From CAVTLG01 sp963735495 (GTDB lineage: Bacteria; Chloroflexota; Ktedonobacteria; Ktedonobacterales; Ktedonobacteraceae), in the NCBI GenBank assembly GCA_963735495.1, contig CAVTLG010000014.1, forward strand, positions 434,001 through 498,000: a stretch of DNA of 64,000 nucleotides, written 5' to 3'. This document shows positions 54,952 to 63,954 of the stretch, in pieces (position 1 is the first letter of the stretch; every line of letters begins with the position of its first letter). The position numbers and the translations under genes were made by a program. The notes beneath the pieces were generated by a model that was given only the letters and a program-made list of their open reading frames with translations, was not told the origin of the DNA and searched no databases.

Positions 54952-57900
54952 TTACCTCTTCACCACCTGCAACAGCACACCGCCCGCGCCCTCCCTGACC
55001 ACCGTCACTCCTGCTCGCCTGCTCACAGCCCACAACGCCTGGTGAATCTCATCCTCAATATCCGAGCCTGGCAACAAATCAACGAGCTGATGAACCGTCA
55101 CCTCATCGTTTGCCAACTCTTTAATTGCCGTCGCTATGCCCTTACGAACTTGCTTGATTACTGTTCTGTTCGCAAGAATTTGTAGCAATGCGGGTACGAT
55201 GGATACATCTTTCGTCCTCCCTAGATTATGGGCAATGTATCTACGGATAGGCGAAGCGAAAGATGTATTTGTAAGCATAGCAACTAATTGAAAGGAAGAT
55301 ATATGTTTTACTAGTATATCTGCTATTATCTGATCTGGAAATTGAATAGACTTGAATATGATCGAGTCTTTGTTTTTTGTGTAATATTTACTTCTTTGGG
55401 CTAACTGTTGCTGCAAATCAATAATCGCTGCGTGATCACCAAACAGCCCTAATACTTCCGTGGCTTTGCTACGAAGGGTAAAGGAGCTATGTGCATCATC
55501 GCGCACACGTCGCAAATAAGGAATGGCCGAATGTTCTTCAAACCGACCAAATGCATCGACAATATTGGCTTTTATCGCTTCTGGAACATTGTCAAGCGGA
55601 AGCATTGCTAATAATTGGGTTCTGATCTCGTCGTCTCCGATTCGCACCAGTATATAAGCTATCCCAGCTCTTATACTTGCTTCAAGCTGTACATCAGAGA
55701 GCAACTGCATCAATGGATTTATGATCGTTTGATCATCTAAATCTACCAGTGAAAGAGCTATATACCTGCGTATTGCGGAAGGTAGTTGTGTATTGGAGAG
55801 TGCGGAAATGAGATGACCTGTTACTGAAGGATCATGAAATTGGATTAATGCGTAAGCATACTCATAACTGAAGTCGCTCTTAAAGAGTCCTGTAAGCAAT
55901 AGAGGAATGACCGAATTATCGCCGATCTGTTCCAATGCTAGAATGATTTGTCGGTGCAATTGCCAATCTACGTGAGGGTCGTTTAGCAATGCTACAAGTT
56001 CAGGTATGACTGACTGATTGCTAATACTACCTATCAGAAAGCCAATCTCAATACAGATAGGATCTGCTAGTCTCTCATCAAGAAGAAGTGAGATCAGCTC
56101 ACGGACCATCGATTGGTCGCACAGCTTATTTAATGTAGCATCCATTGCTATTTGATTTGCAGAATCTCGTATCCAGCTAAACTTCTCATCCACGAGTAGT
56201 GCTAGCAGCTTTGGCGCAATGCTACGTGCCCCGAAATCACCGAGTGCGACAACAATACATTCCTTTACCTCATCGCTTACCTGCTCGCTGGTAAGACATT
56301 CTAGCAGGCGCTCATTGACCCCGTTGTTGGGATACGTCCTGCCAATCTCTGCCAGTGCCTCAGCGGTATATTGCCGCACAATCGAATATGCTGTCTCCAA
56401 CAACTCCTTAAACAAACGCGTGGGGATCTCTTCGCGCAACTCTTGCTCCGTCTTGATTGGTGGACGGGCCGCCAGGCAGCGTCCGGCCAGTACGAGTTTG
56501 CTGCAAAAAATATCCTCGGGCACCTCGCCAGCGCCTCTTACTGTCATGAGATGAGCTAACAGTGGTCCCGCATCCCGTGTTTTCCCCGCGTAGAGCAAGA
56601 TAACCTCTTCCCACCAGGGATCGCCGAGATGACCGAACAATTGCTGTACGTCATCCACATAGTCGGCCACGAAATACTCTTGCATCGTCAGGTGCAGAAA
56701 GCCATAGAAACCCTGCGCCTGCTCGCGCAACAAACCATTCTCGCTCGTAATTTCTGTCAGTACCAACCGAGTCTGTTCGGCAGAGGCATCCACGCCCAGC
56801 TCGCTGAGAAAGCCTGTAATCAGTGTCAGCAGCTCGGTCTCGGGGAAGTAGCGCAGCCCTTGATGATGAAAATACCAGGCGATTTGTGGCAGCAGCTTTT
56901 TCTGATCAGCAGAGTTCATGCTATGGGTGCGTTCGATATAACGCGTCCCATCCCAGCGCGTGAGCAGTGTCTCTATGCACTGTTGATAGAGTTGTGCGCG
57001 ACTCTCGGGCAATTGCTGCGCATTCTCTTCATAGGCAATCACGATCAGTGTCAGTAGCAGAGGATTGGCCGCCAGCGTAGCCAGGCGTGGTTTTTGCTTC
57101 AATGTCGCGATCAGCTTCGTTGCCAGTCCATTGCGTCGCGCATCGCCGTAATGCTGAAACCACTTCGTAATAAACTGCTCTATCTCCTGTGGTAGAAAGT
57201 CCAGCACCTCCAGCTCAGTGAAGCCTACCAGTTGTCCGCGCTGGATGTAGCCCGCTTTACGCGCTGTTATCACGACCGGTACTTTACTATAGCGCCGGCT
57301 CAGATGCACAATCGCCTCGACGACGCGCTTATAGGACGCCTCGCCAGCCTCCAGCGTCTCGCCCACCACCGTCTCATCCAGCGCGTCCAGTAGCAGCAAC
57401 ACCTCCCCGTCACGCATGCGCTGCTCTAAAAAGGCCGTTACCTGTGCTTGCGGCAGACCGTAGACCGTAAACGCCTGTACTGCCATCGCGAACAGGTCCA
57501 CCTCTGGCGCTTGAGCCGCCTCTTGCAGCTTGATATAAATCGGCAGAGCTGGCAGCCCGCTCAACTTGCCCTCGCTGGCCTGTACCGCGAGGCGTTTCAA
57601 CAATGTTGTCTTGCCCGCGCCAGGATCGCCCAGGACGATGCAGCGTTTATATTGTTTCAGCGCCATAGCTGGATCGACCGCTGAACTGCTACGCCGTTCC
57701 AGTCCCAACTGCTTCTGCTGGATAATACTCAGCGGATCTTGCAGCCTTTGTTCGTCGCTATCCAACGTAGAGCGCCGGCGTGGTTCTTTATGCAGCCGCA
57801 CCTTCACATAGATATCCGAGACTGCGAGATGACCGCTCATGCCCAGAACCTGCAATCTCGCTATGCTCACATCTTTCTGAAGTTCAGCAAGATACGTATG

Positions 57901-58611
57901 CAGCAGTTCCACACTGGATTGAGCTATGCTTGTTTGCTCTTGTTTCGTCAGCGTGGCGGGTGACGACGGACTTATGTTGGCCGTGTCGATAACCGCATCT
58001 TGCGCAGAATGCAGCGTAGGTGAGGTGCCATTGTCCCACAATGCTGTTTGCGTCACATCAGCTTGTTGCTGAGGCTTTAGCATGGTAGTCTGCTGATCAG
58101 CTGGAGCTGTCGGCATGGAGGCATTGCGCTTCTGTTGTTGGGCTATCGTTACCTTGTAAATTTCCTTTGCCACACGTCGCCACCACTCCTCGTGCCGGTG
58201 AAAGCCATGCAAGCTCGACAATGGTTCAGAAGGTTTATTGGCGGCCTGGAATTGAGCGAGATTTGGCACGTTCTCGAAGCCGCACGGACTCAGAATCACC
58301 GAAATGATCTTGATACCTCTTTGCTCGGCGGCATCCAGCAGCGGAGGTAACTCATTCTGGCGAATAAAGCGGGATGCTAAAAAATCTGCGCTGATCAGCA
58401 AGACAGCCGCGTCGGCGCGTTGCAGGGCCTGCGTAATATCATCAAACCACTTTGATCCGGTCGCAATCTGCGTGTCGTCCCACAGCCAATCCTCGGTCTC
58501 ACCATTCTCGACATATGGACTGAGGTGTACCTTCAAGCGCTTTAAGTGTTCCGCATCCTGGTGGCTATAACTGATAAAAATATGCAAGTGGTCAGGTGGC
58601 GAGGATTGCAT
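54952..58611 (-). CDS. TIR-NACHT-HEAT protein (NLR-like)
   Basis: 1219 aa. TIR domain at 8-152 (IFISYSHQDAEHLKRLKVHL, with the conserved Glu in RFIRQNELPPLL). NACHT ATPase at about 320-560: Walker A VLGDPGAGKTTLLKRLA (near 327), Walker B VLLLLDALDET (near 407). After a helical arm, many HEAT-like repeats fill about 730-1210 (for example SVIPLLLTGLF and VIPELVALLND). This is the effector-ATPase-sensor layout of bacterial NLR-like immune proteins. The HEAT array would recognise a ligand, NACHT oligomerise, and TIR act on NAD. That mechanism is inference. Its TIR half and promoter region duplicate those of the TIR-WD40 gene. Confidence 0.93.
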   Translation of the reverse strand: MQSSPPDHLHIFISYSHQDAEHLKRLKVHLSPYVENGETEDWLWDDTQIATGSKWFDDITQALQRADAAVLLISADFLASRFIRQNELPPLLDAAEQRGIKIISVILSPCGFENVPNLAQFQAANKPSEPLSSLHGFHRHEEWWRRVAKEIYKVTIAQQQKRNASMPTAPADQQTTMLKPQQQADVTQTALWDNGTSPTLHSAQDAVIDTANISPSSPATLTKQEQTSIAQSSVELLHTYLAELQKDVSIARLQVLGMSGHLAVSDIYVKVRLHKEPRRRSTLDSDEQRLQDPLSIIQQKQLGLERRSSSAVDPAMALKQYKRCIVLGDPGAGKTTLLKRLAVQASEGKLSGLPALPIYIKLQEAAQAPEVDLFAMAVQAFTVYGLPQAQVTAFLEQRMRDGEVLLLLDALDETVVGETLEAGEASYKRVVEAIVHLSRRYSKVPVVITARKAGYIQRGQLVGFTELEVLDFLPQEIEQFITKWFQHYGDARRNGLATKLIATLKQKPRLATLAANPLLLTLIVIAYEENAQQLPESRAQLYQQCIETLLTRWDGTRYIERTHSMNSADQKKLLPQIAWYFHHQGLRYFPETELLTLITGFLSELGVDASAEQTRLVLTEITSENGLLREQAQGFYGFLHLTMQEYFVADYVDDVQQLFGHLGDPWWEEVILLYAGKTRDAGPLLAHLMTVRGAGEVPEDIFCSKLVLAGRCLAARPPIKTEQELREEIPTRLFKELLETAYSIVRQYTAEALAEIGRTYPNNGVNERLLECLTSEQVSDEVKECIVVALGDFGARSIAPKLLALLVDEKFSWIRDSANQIAMDATLNKLCDQSMVRELISLLLDERLADPICIEIGFLIGSISNQSVIPELVALLNDPHVDWQLHRQIILALEQIGDNSVIPLLLTGLFKSDFSYEYAYALIQFHDPSVTGHLISALSNTQLPSAIRRYIALSLVDLDDQTIINPLMQLLSDVQLEASIRAGIAYILVRIGDDEIRTQLLAMLPLDNVPEAIKANIVDAFGRFEEHSAIPYLRRVRDDAHSSFTLRSKATEVLGLFGDHAAIIDLQQQLAQRSKYYTKNKDSIIFKSIQFPDQIIADILVKHISSFQLVAMLTNTSFASPIRRYIAHNLGRTKDVSIVPALLQILANRTVIKQVRKGIATAIKELANDEVTVHQLVDLLPGSDIEDEIHQALWAVSRRAGVTVVREGAGGVLLQVVKR

Positions 58612-58683
58612 AGCCTCTTATTCCCTCTACTATCAGCAGCTATATGAACATCTAAGTTTATAAATTGAAAGACATGTAGCACG

Positions 58684-58712
58684 AGTATACGAACGTCCTG
58701 CATATTTGTCAA
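58684..58712 (-). promoter_or_regulatory. promoter of the TIR-NACHT-HEAT gene
   Basis: Minus strand TTGACA (58712-58707), 17-bp spacer, TATACT (58689-58684), 73 bp before the start codon. Confidence 0.75.
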
Positions 58713-58780
58713 TATCAATCGTGCATGCATCTTATCAGCGCACAGGGCATCAGCGATGCCAGGTTATCCGTCCTTGAGGG

Positions 58781-59002
58781 AGAAATGGGGTAGGGGCGTC
58801 ACCTTGCGTGCGCCCGATTGCTCACAGCGTGGCTTCCAGGGCGGTCGCCAGGACACGCCCCTACCCGATTGCCCTCGTAAGAGCGGAGTCTGGAACGGTG
58901 GCAACCTTCCCTGTCTTTCCCTTTTTGCCTCTGACGCATCACGCTAGAAACTCATCTCTCCTTACGTTCGCGCCTATGGGACACACCCCTACCCCATTTC
59001 CC
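58781..59002. repeat. palindromic intergenic repeat, family A with an extra arm
   Basis: AGAAATGGGGTAGGGGCGTC (58781-58800) faces ACACGCCCCTACCC near 58853-58866, and a third arm CACCCCTACCCCATTTCCC lies at 58984-59002. The rest of the 954-bp interval 58612-59565 has the TIR promoter and a possible small membrane protein. Confidence 0.7.
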
Positions 59003-59354
59003 AATGTTTTCCCCCAGAAAGAAGAAGATCCCGATGCCATTGTCTAGCGGTGGACTTGTTTACATAAGAAAAGTATGTCAGAGGGGTCAATTTTTCAATC
59101 TCCCCAATTTCTCCAGTTAATCGGGTCACACCACAAATGGTATAAGTATGATAAAGAGATGATAAAAATGCTATACACTTCATCGGCTAAATATTCTATA
59201 TAGAAGTAGTATAAAATAATAACTTTCATCTAGAAATTTTCAGCTTTGTCACAGAAACAAACTATTGAATCCATTAGGGCTACCACTGTAAAAAGCTGAA
59301 AAATCATGGCTACGATATTTTTGTGTGTTTTGTGTGTGAAAGTGAGGGTTGAGT

Positions 59355-59450
59355 GTGAATATCATGCAAACTGTGTTGATTGGCATTCTGGTATTGTTCG
59401 GTTTGTTAGTTATTTTCTTTTCGGTGCAAAAATCATCGGATGGCTATTGA
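59355..59450 (+). CDS. possible 31-aa single-pass membrane protein
   Basis: GTG 59355 (AGGG and GAG 5-10 nt upstream) or ATG 59364 opens a frame for MNIMQTVLIGILVLFGLLVI then FFSVQKSSDGY. The hydrophobic stretch of about 19 residues would span the membrane once. It lies 115 bp before the DUF151 gene. It is below usual gene-calling length and no family is recognised. Confidence 0.35.
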   Translation: MNIMQTVLIGILVLFGLLVIFFSVQKSSDGY

Positions 59451-59565
59451 CGTTTTGCTTCTCGTCGTAAATGTCATCAAACATGTCAGGCAAGAAAGAT
59501 GAAAAGAGGGTGGGTAAGATCAGCGCGATATATTGTTGTAACGAGGGAAAGAAGGGGGAATTTTC

Positions 59566-60228
59566 ATGATTCCAGTGAGTATAGAAGGTGTCCGAAGAAA
59601 CTTTAGTGCCAGCAGCGTCTTAATGTACTCCGTCACCTTGATGGACGAAAGCAGTCAGCGCATCTTCACCCTCGGCCTGGAGCGGCAGGAAGCGCTGTCC
59701 ATCGTCGCTGCACAGCAAGATCTTCCCTTGCCGCGTCCTCAGACCATCAATGTGATGGTTGAGACACTCAAATTGCTTGGCTACACGCTGGAGGAGGCAT
59801 GCATCGAAAGCTTTTCCATGTTGCCCCCGCTCTATCATCTTTGCTCCTGTGTGCTGCGCTGGCGCAATGGCGAGGTGTTGCGTAAACAAGTGTTGAAGAT
59901 GCGCCCCGGCGATGTGCTGGCGCTGGCCCTGCTCATGCAAGCGCCGATCTTCGTCTCGGACGAATTCTCCCAACAGATGGGAATCTCTCTGGCGGAAGGA
60001 GAAAGCCCGGAACTGCTATTTGCCAGATATGTGCTCAGACAAGAAGGCATCGCGTTACCAGCAGGCCAGAAACTGCGCCTGGGTTTCAGCAAAACACTGT
60101 TGCGTGATGCCCTCGTCAAAGAATTCAAATCTTCTCTGCTAGGCAAAGCGCCGCCCTTCCCAGAAGCAGATATGCAGCAAAGGATGAAAGACTATCTGGC
60201 CTTTCTACTCGAAGAGAAGCCGGACTAA
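59566..60228 (+). CDS. bifunctional nuclease (BFN/DUF151) family protein
   Basis: 220 aa with AAGGGGGAA upstream of ATG. The DUF151 pattern is visible: LMDESSQRIFTLGLERQEAL (usual D-x-x-R-x-LPI-x-I-G-x-x-EA), then LPRPQTINVMVETLKLLGYT, CVLRWRNGEVLRKQVL and RPGDVLALALLMQAPIFVSDE (usual RPSDAIALALR-x-x-x-PI-x-v-x-E-x). Members from plants and bacteria show RNase/DNase activity. A C-terminal extension of about 85 residues follows the core. It is a stand-alone gene followed by a strong hairpin. Which nucleic acid it acts on is unknown. Confidence 0.82.
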   Translation: MIPVSIEGVRRNFSASSVLMYSVTLMDESSQRIFTLGLERQEALSIVAAQQDLPLPRPQTINVMVETLKLLGYTLEEACIESFSMLPPLYHLCSCVLRWRNGEVLRKQVLKMRPGDVLALALLMQAPIFVSDEFSQQMGISLAEGESPELLFARYVLRQEGIALPAGQKLRLGFSKTLLRDALVKEFKSSLLGKAPPFPEADMQQRMKDYLAFLLEEKPD

Positions 60229-60230
60229 AC

Positions 60231-60258
60231 GGGAGCGCTGGTCTTGACCGGCGCTCCC
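60231..60258 (+). terminator. hairpin after the DUF151 gene
   Basis: GGGAGCGC (60231-60238) pairs with GCGCTCCC (60251-60258) and an inner GGTC-tt-GACC extends the stem. It begins 3 nt after the stop codon. There is no long T-run. Confidence 0.65.
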
Positions 60259-60371
60259 TCAGATATATGTCTAAGAGCGTGTTTTGGAAAGAAGCTGAAG
60301 CTACCTCCTGAGGTGTTTCAGCCTCTACCTGGCTACTCTGGAAGCCCAGCTACTCGAGTGATGTTTTTCGT

Positions 60372-61355
60372 TCAGGTATTTTTATATGGCTTGTTAGGAT
60401 CAATATGATAGCGCTTTAATGCCTGTGGAAGGAATTCTTTTTCAAATTTGTAGAGGCTCTCGTTTGTTGGTCCTTCAGGTGCTTCGGGAAGCTTTGAGAC
60501 ATCAGAATCATGTTGTTGTATTGCCTCTTCAATCGCCTTGGCGATTGCCGTACTGCGAGTTGCCTCGGTAGTACTTTCTTCAGCATAGCCGATGCCTGGT
60601 GCCATCTTCTTCATTCCTACAGGTACGTGAGAGCCAAAGCACCTGGGGCTAAATATTTCTGCGAGATCCAGTGCAATCTGACGCGCTTGTTCCTTATTAT
60701 TTTCCAAGAGATAAATAATCATGCTATCATCTCTCTCGTGGATCTCATATGGGCCGGTTAACTTTGCGGCTTTTACCAGGGGATGTTTAATAACCAGTTC
60801 TGAAGTGACATACTCAAAGACCTTCATTGCCTGGTCAGGCTCTAGACGGACACTCAGACGGGCAACGTGGGGGTATGAATCTTTATCTCTTGAAATGGCC
60901 TCGTAGAAACTAACTTCATGAGCATCTGCGTCTATGCCGTTTGGGTACTGTCTGAGAAACTCATGAGTAGAAAACATACTATTCCGAGGATGGGAGTCAA
61001 CACCTCTGTCGCATTTCATACTGATCTTTCTCAAATCTTGTAGATATGCTCGAATATCTTTATCTTCTAAAGGTTTTCTTGTTCTTCCTTCAGCAAAATG
61101 AGCGAGTTCATAAATCTCCTCGTAAGTCTTTTGCCCCAATCGCAAGGCATCTCTTGCTAATGCCAGCACGGATTCTTTCGGAGACTGACGTTTCGGAGAC
61201 TCAAGTTTCAATGTTTCAAATGCTGAAGCGAGGTCTGGGGACTCGGCTCTAGACCGTTCCGCTGACTTTTGCTCTTGTCGAGTTGTCCGCGATACGTCCA
61301 GTGATGGGAAGTCGGTAGGCTTTTCCTCACTATGGCCAGGAAGCTCTACTGGCAT
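60372..61355 (-). CDS. HopA1-family (type III effector-like) protein
   Basis: 327 aa with GAGGAGGAAAAACA before ATG. Residues 1-70 are charged and probably disordered. The C-terminal ~160 residues carry the HopA1 pattern: RLSVRLEPDQAMKVFEYVTS, KAAKLTGPYEIHERDDSMII, then SHVPVGMKKMAPGIGYAEES and a final helix pair (STAIAKAIEEAIQ). HopA1 homologues include a Pseudomonas effector and, as established for class V lanthipeptides, the lyase LxmY that acts on phosphorylated Ser/Thr. The kinase and precursor peptide of such a pathway are not adjacent here. It is a single minus-strand gene; nothing about export is visible. Family assignment is by eye. Confidence 0.7.
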   Translation of the reverse strand: MPVELPGHSEEKPTDFPSLDVSRTTRQEQKSAERSRAESPDLASAFETLKLESPKRQSPKESVLALARDALRLGQKTYEEIYELAHFAEGRTRKPLEDKDIRAYLQDLRKISMKCDRGVDSHPRNSMFSTHEFLRQYPNGIDADAHEVSFYEAISRDKDSYPHVARLSVRLEPDQAMKVFEYVTSELVIKHPLVKAAKLTGPYEIHERDDSMIIYLLENNKEQARQIALDLAEIFSPRCFGSHVPVGMKKMAPGIGYAEESTTEATRSTAIAKAIEEAIQQHDSDVSKLPEAPEGPTNESLYKFEKEFLPQALKRYHIDPNKPYKNT

Positions 61356-61632
61356 TGTTTTTCCTCCTCAAGACTACTCATCTGATTCTGATACGCGCTC
61401 GCACGCCTCTCTGGTGAGATTCTCTGTGACTTCTCTGATGGCTGTCCCTCTCTCCAGAAAACCCAAAAGTGAGAAATCATCACCTTTGTCAGAAAAGTTG
61501 CTTCTTCCTTTCTTTCTTTAGTAGCGCTCTCTATAATAACATAAATATAGTGATAGTGTATGCACTCTGGAGTCGTGCTATCTCTTCCAATCAGTGCCCA
61601 TGAGTTCGTCCCATGAAAACATGCCAGGCATT

Positions 61633-62193
61633 TTATGAGATTTTGAGCGATTTCACTAGATCACGCTGTTGAACACGTTCGGACCATCGTATCGAGATCA
61701 TTCCAGCTATAGTCGAGGCGACGAAGGCAAAGAGGAAAAAGAAGAACCCCCAATTCACCGCAATATGCACATCAACGCCGAAGTGATGCGGCTCCGTGAA
61801 GGTTGAAACGGTCATGAAGCCCCAGAAAAGCGCAAAAACCGAGAGAATAACCTGTCCCATGTAGAGCACTCGGAAATGGATGCCTGCTATGCTAGCAAGA
61901 GTGATCAATGCGATGCAAATCATCGCAAAGAACCAGACTGTGGGGAGTGCATTGAGAAAAGGAGAATAGAGTGCGCGACTCAGAAATTGCAACACACTTG
62001 ATGGCGCGCCATTCTGGAATATATCGCCTGGCAGAGAAATGAAGGGGATCACAGAGCCAACTGCAGCTAGCACAACCGCGCCTATACTCAAGATCACGCC
62101 GCCATTGAACAGGGCAGGCGTTGGTTCTGGCGCGACATATGGCGTCGCTTCCTCAGCCCCGGTCGGTGTTACATCGTCGTTAAATGGCTGCAT
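61633..62193 (-). CDS. four-helix integral membrane protein of unknown function
   Basis: 186 aa from ATG 62193 (AGAGGA 5 nt upstream). An N-terminal Pro/Glu-rich cytosolic segment of about 30 residues precedes four transmembrane helices (about 35-57, 85-105, 112-135, 146-168). A His-rich loop, TEPHHFGVDVH, lies between helices 3 and 4 and may bind metal or heme. It is 40 bp downstream of the ferric-reductase-like gene on the same strand, so it may be part of that redox operon. No named family is recognised. Confidence 0.6.
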   Translation of the reverse strand: MQPFNDDVTPTGAEEATPYVAPEPTPALFNGGVILSIGAVVLAAVGSVIPFISLPGDIFQNGAPSSVLQFLSRALYSPFLNALPTVWFFAMICIALITLASIAGIHFRVLYMGQVILSVFALFWGFMTVSTFTEPHHFGVDVHIAVNWGFFFFLFAFVASTIAGMISIRWSERVQQRDLVKSLKIS

Positions 62194-62233
62194 GCTTTCC
62201 TCTTTCTGCCAGGTAATCTCACTGACTATGGTA

Positions 62234-62884
62234 TTATAGTACAATAAACATGGCAATTGACGCTATCACCCCAATGACGAGCGCGATGACTAAAGAAACC
62301 GGTATTACTTTGGGTGGATTGCCCTTTTGTGGCTTCGGAGAGAGAAAAATACGCGCTGCTATTAACGAGCCAACGGCGAGAGTGCAACCAAAATAGAGAC
62401 TTTGCATCCAGGTTGTCACCGAGTCGCTTCCCGTTAACCAGCCGTGAATGGTGACGAGAATGAACGTCACGAAGCTGACATAGTGAATAATGCGCCAGAC
62501 GGAATATGTCATGCGCTTTTTGAACCAGGAACTCAAGAGCAGCGCTACCATGCTGTAAAAGGCCACGACTCCCAGATCTACAGTAAACGTATCGAGCGGC
62601 TGGCTAAGAGGCAAGAGCAGATTCCCAATTGAAAACGAGATATACGAGTCGAGTAACAGAGTGGTCATATGCCCGACCATCAATATGCCAGTGAGGGTAG
62701 CAAAGGTGTAATGTAAATCCTGGATGTGCCACATTACGCGTTCCCCTGTCACCCGCGCCAGGCTTATACTCAGACCAAAGAGCACTGAGAGCGTTAACGT
62801 GATATACGCGGTGACCGCCATATCTCGTGTGAGATACCAGTAAAAAGGACTGGCAGAATACGATGTGAATTGAGCGATAACCAT
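62234..62884 (-). CDS. ferric reductase-like transmembrane protein (heme b membrane domain)
   Basis: 216 aa. ATG 62884 overlaps the ApbE stop as TGATG, which fixes the start over a GTG at 62932. Six hydrophobic helices are present, and His residues suited to heme b lie in helices with DLHYTFATLTGILMVGHM and IIHYVSFVTFILVTIHGW. The usual NAD/FAD-binding C-terminus of ferric reductases is missing, so it is only the membrane part. Next to ApbE it fits extracytoplasmic electron transfer through flavinylated proteins (inference). It is coupled to ApbE and followed by a small membrane protein gene. Confidence 0.82.
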   Translation of the reverse strand: MVIAQFTSYSASPFYWYLTRDMAVTAYITLTLSVLFGLSISLARVTGERVMWHIQDLHYTFATLTGILMVGHMTTLLLDSYISFSIGNLLLPLSQPLDTFTVDLGVVAFYSMVALLLSSWFKKRMTYSVWRIIHYVSFVTFILVTIHGWLTGSDSVTTWMQSLYFGCTLAVGSLIAARIFLSPKPQKGNPPKVIPVSLVIALVIGVIASIAMFIVL

Positions 62885-63954
62885 CAGTGCAAGTACCAGA
62901 TTCCTTTCTCTATAGCGTAGTGTTGAAACCACGCGTCAAGGTTTAATGAGGCATATATTCCGCCCCCACCCAGCGCAATAATTAAAGCAGTGCCTGTGCC
63001 CGGAGTGGCTGCCCAGGCCTCTTCGACCGCATCAAGCGCATCAGGAAAACCGCGCAAAAGCGCGATCTTGGCTGCTACTTCCGCCTCTGTGGCTGTCTCA
63101 GCAAAAGCTGTTGCCGCTGCGATAAGTGTTCTCGCTGCATGTTCGTCGCGCCTGGTTTCAGGTGGAGTCCATACGCGTGCGGGATAGCCTGTGCGTGGAT
63201 CAATCAGGTGATGGCTCACCTTCTCTCCTTGCAACCACCAGCGACGATTCGCGCCCGAAGTCGCAACGCCGCCCCCACCTGGTGTGACAATTGCCAGATG
63301 ATCCTCATTATCAGCATCAGGGAGCAATGGATTGTCAATCGCAATCGCCCATGGGGTAGCAGGCGTATTACCTCCACGCACCCGCAAATCTCCTCCTATG
63401 TTGATGAGCGCGTTGCCAAAGGAGGCCAGGATGGTATCTGCCAGATAATCCGCGGCCCAACCCTTCGCAATCCCTCCCAGATCAAGCTGGACATCTGGCG
63501 GAAGCGTAATCCGCGCACGCTTCTCATCAAACTGGATCTCACGCCAACGACCTGTGACCGGGAGAACGCACTCGACGATCCCAATATCATGATGAGCTAT
63601 CTCACTGAAATCCCGATCATAGCCTGCTACTCTGAGATGCGGCAGTAGCGTGGGATCATACAACCCATTGGTTTGCACTGCGGCTTCTAGCGCAACGGAG
63701 AGGCAATCAGACAAAATTGGCGAGGCGTCAAATGGCTTCCCTGCTTGCTGATTGAGAAGCATGAGTTCACTATTTGCATTGAAGCGAGTAAGACGCGCCT
63801 CAACCTCTGTGAGCCAGAGAAAGCTCTCGTGCAATGCATGGTCTGCCGCCGCGATTTGCCCCTCTGGGACTGCCAGTTGGATGCTCACGTTTGTTCCCAT
63901 CATGCGTCGTTGGTTGTTACAAATATGCAGGGTATCAAATGTTGTGTCCATCAT
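62884..63954 (-). CDS. apbE: FAD:protein FMN transferase (ApbE)
   Basis: 356 aa from ATG 63954, which overlaps the previous gene's stop. ApbE marks: MMGTNVSIQLAVPE at the N-terminus, ARLTRFNANSELMLLNQQAG, LDLGGIAKGWAADYLAD (FAD/Mg binding), NIGGDLRVRGG and VSHHLIDPRTGYPAR. It transfers FMN from FAD to a Thr or Ser of target proteins such as FMN-binding domain (NqrC/RnfG-type) proteins. No lipobox or signal sequence is seen at the start, so it may act inside the cell, unlike the usual lipoprotein ApbE. It is translationally coupled to the upstream partial gene and the membrane protein. Confidence 0.93.
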   Translation of the reverse strand: MMDTTFDTLHICNNQRRMMGTNVSIQLAVPEGQIAAADHALHESFLWLTEVEARLTRFNANSELMLLNQQAGKPFDASPILSDCLSVALEAAVQTNGLYDPTLLPHLRVAGYDRDFSEIAHHDIGIVECVLPVTGRWREIQFDEKRARITLPPDVQLDLGGIAKGWAADYLADTILASFGNALINIGGDLRVRGGNTPATPWAIAIDNPLLPDADNEDHLAIVTPGGGGVATSGANRRWWLQGEKVSHHLIDPRTGYPARVWTPPETRRDEHAARTLIAAATAFAETATEAEVAAKIALLRGFPDALDAVEEAWAATPGTGTALIIALGGGGIYASLNLDAWFQHYAIEKGIWYLH

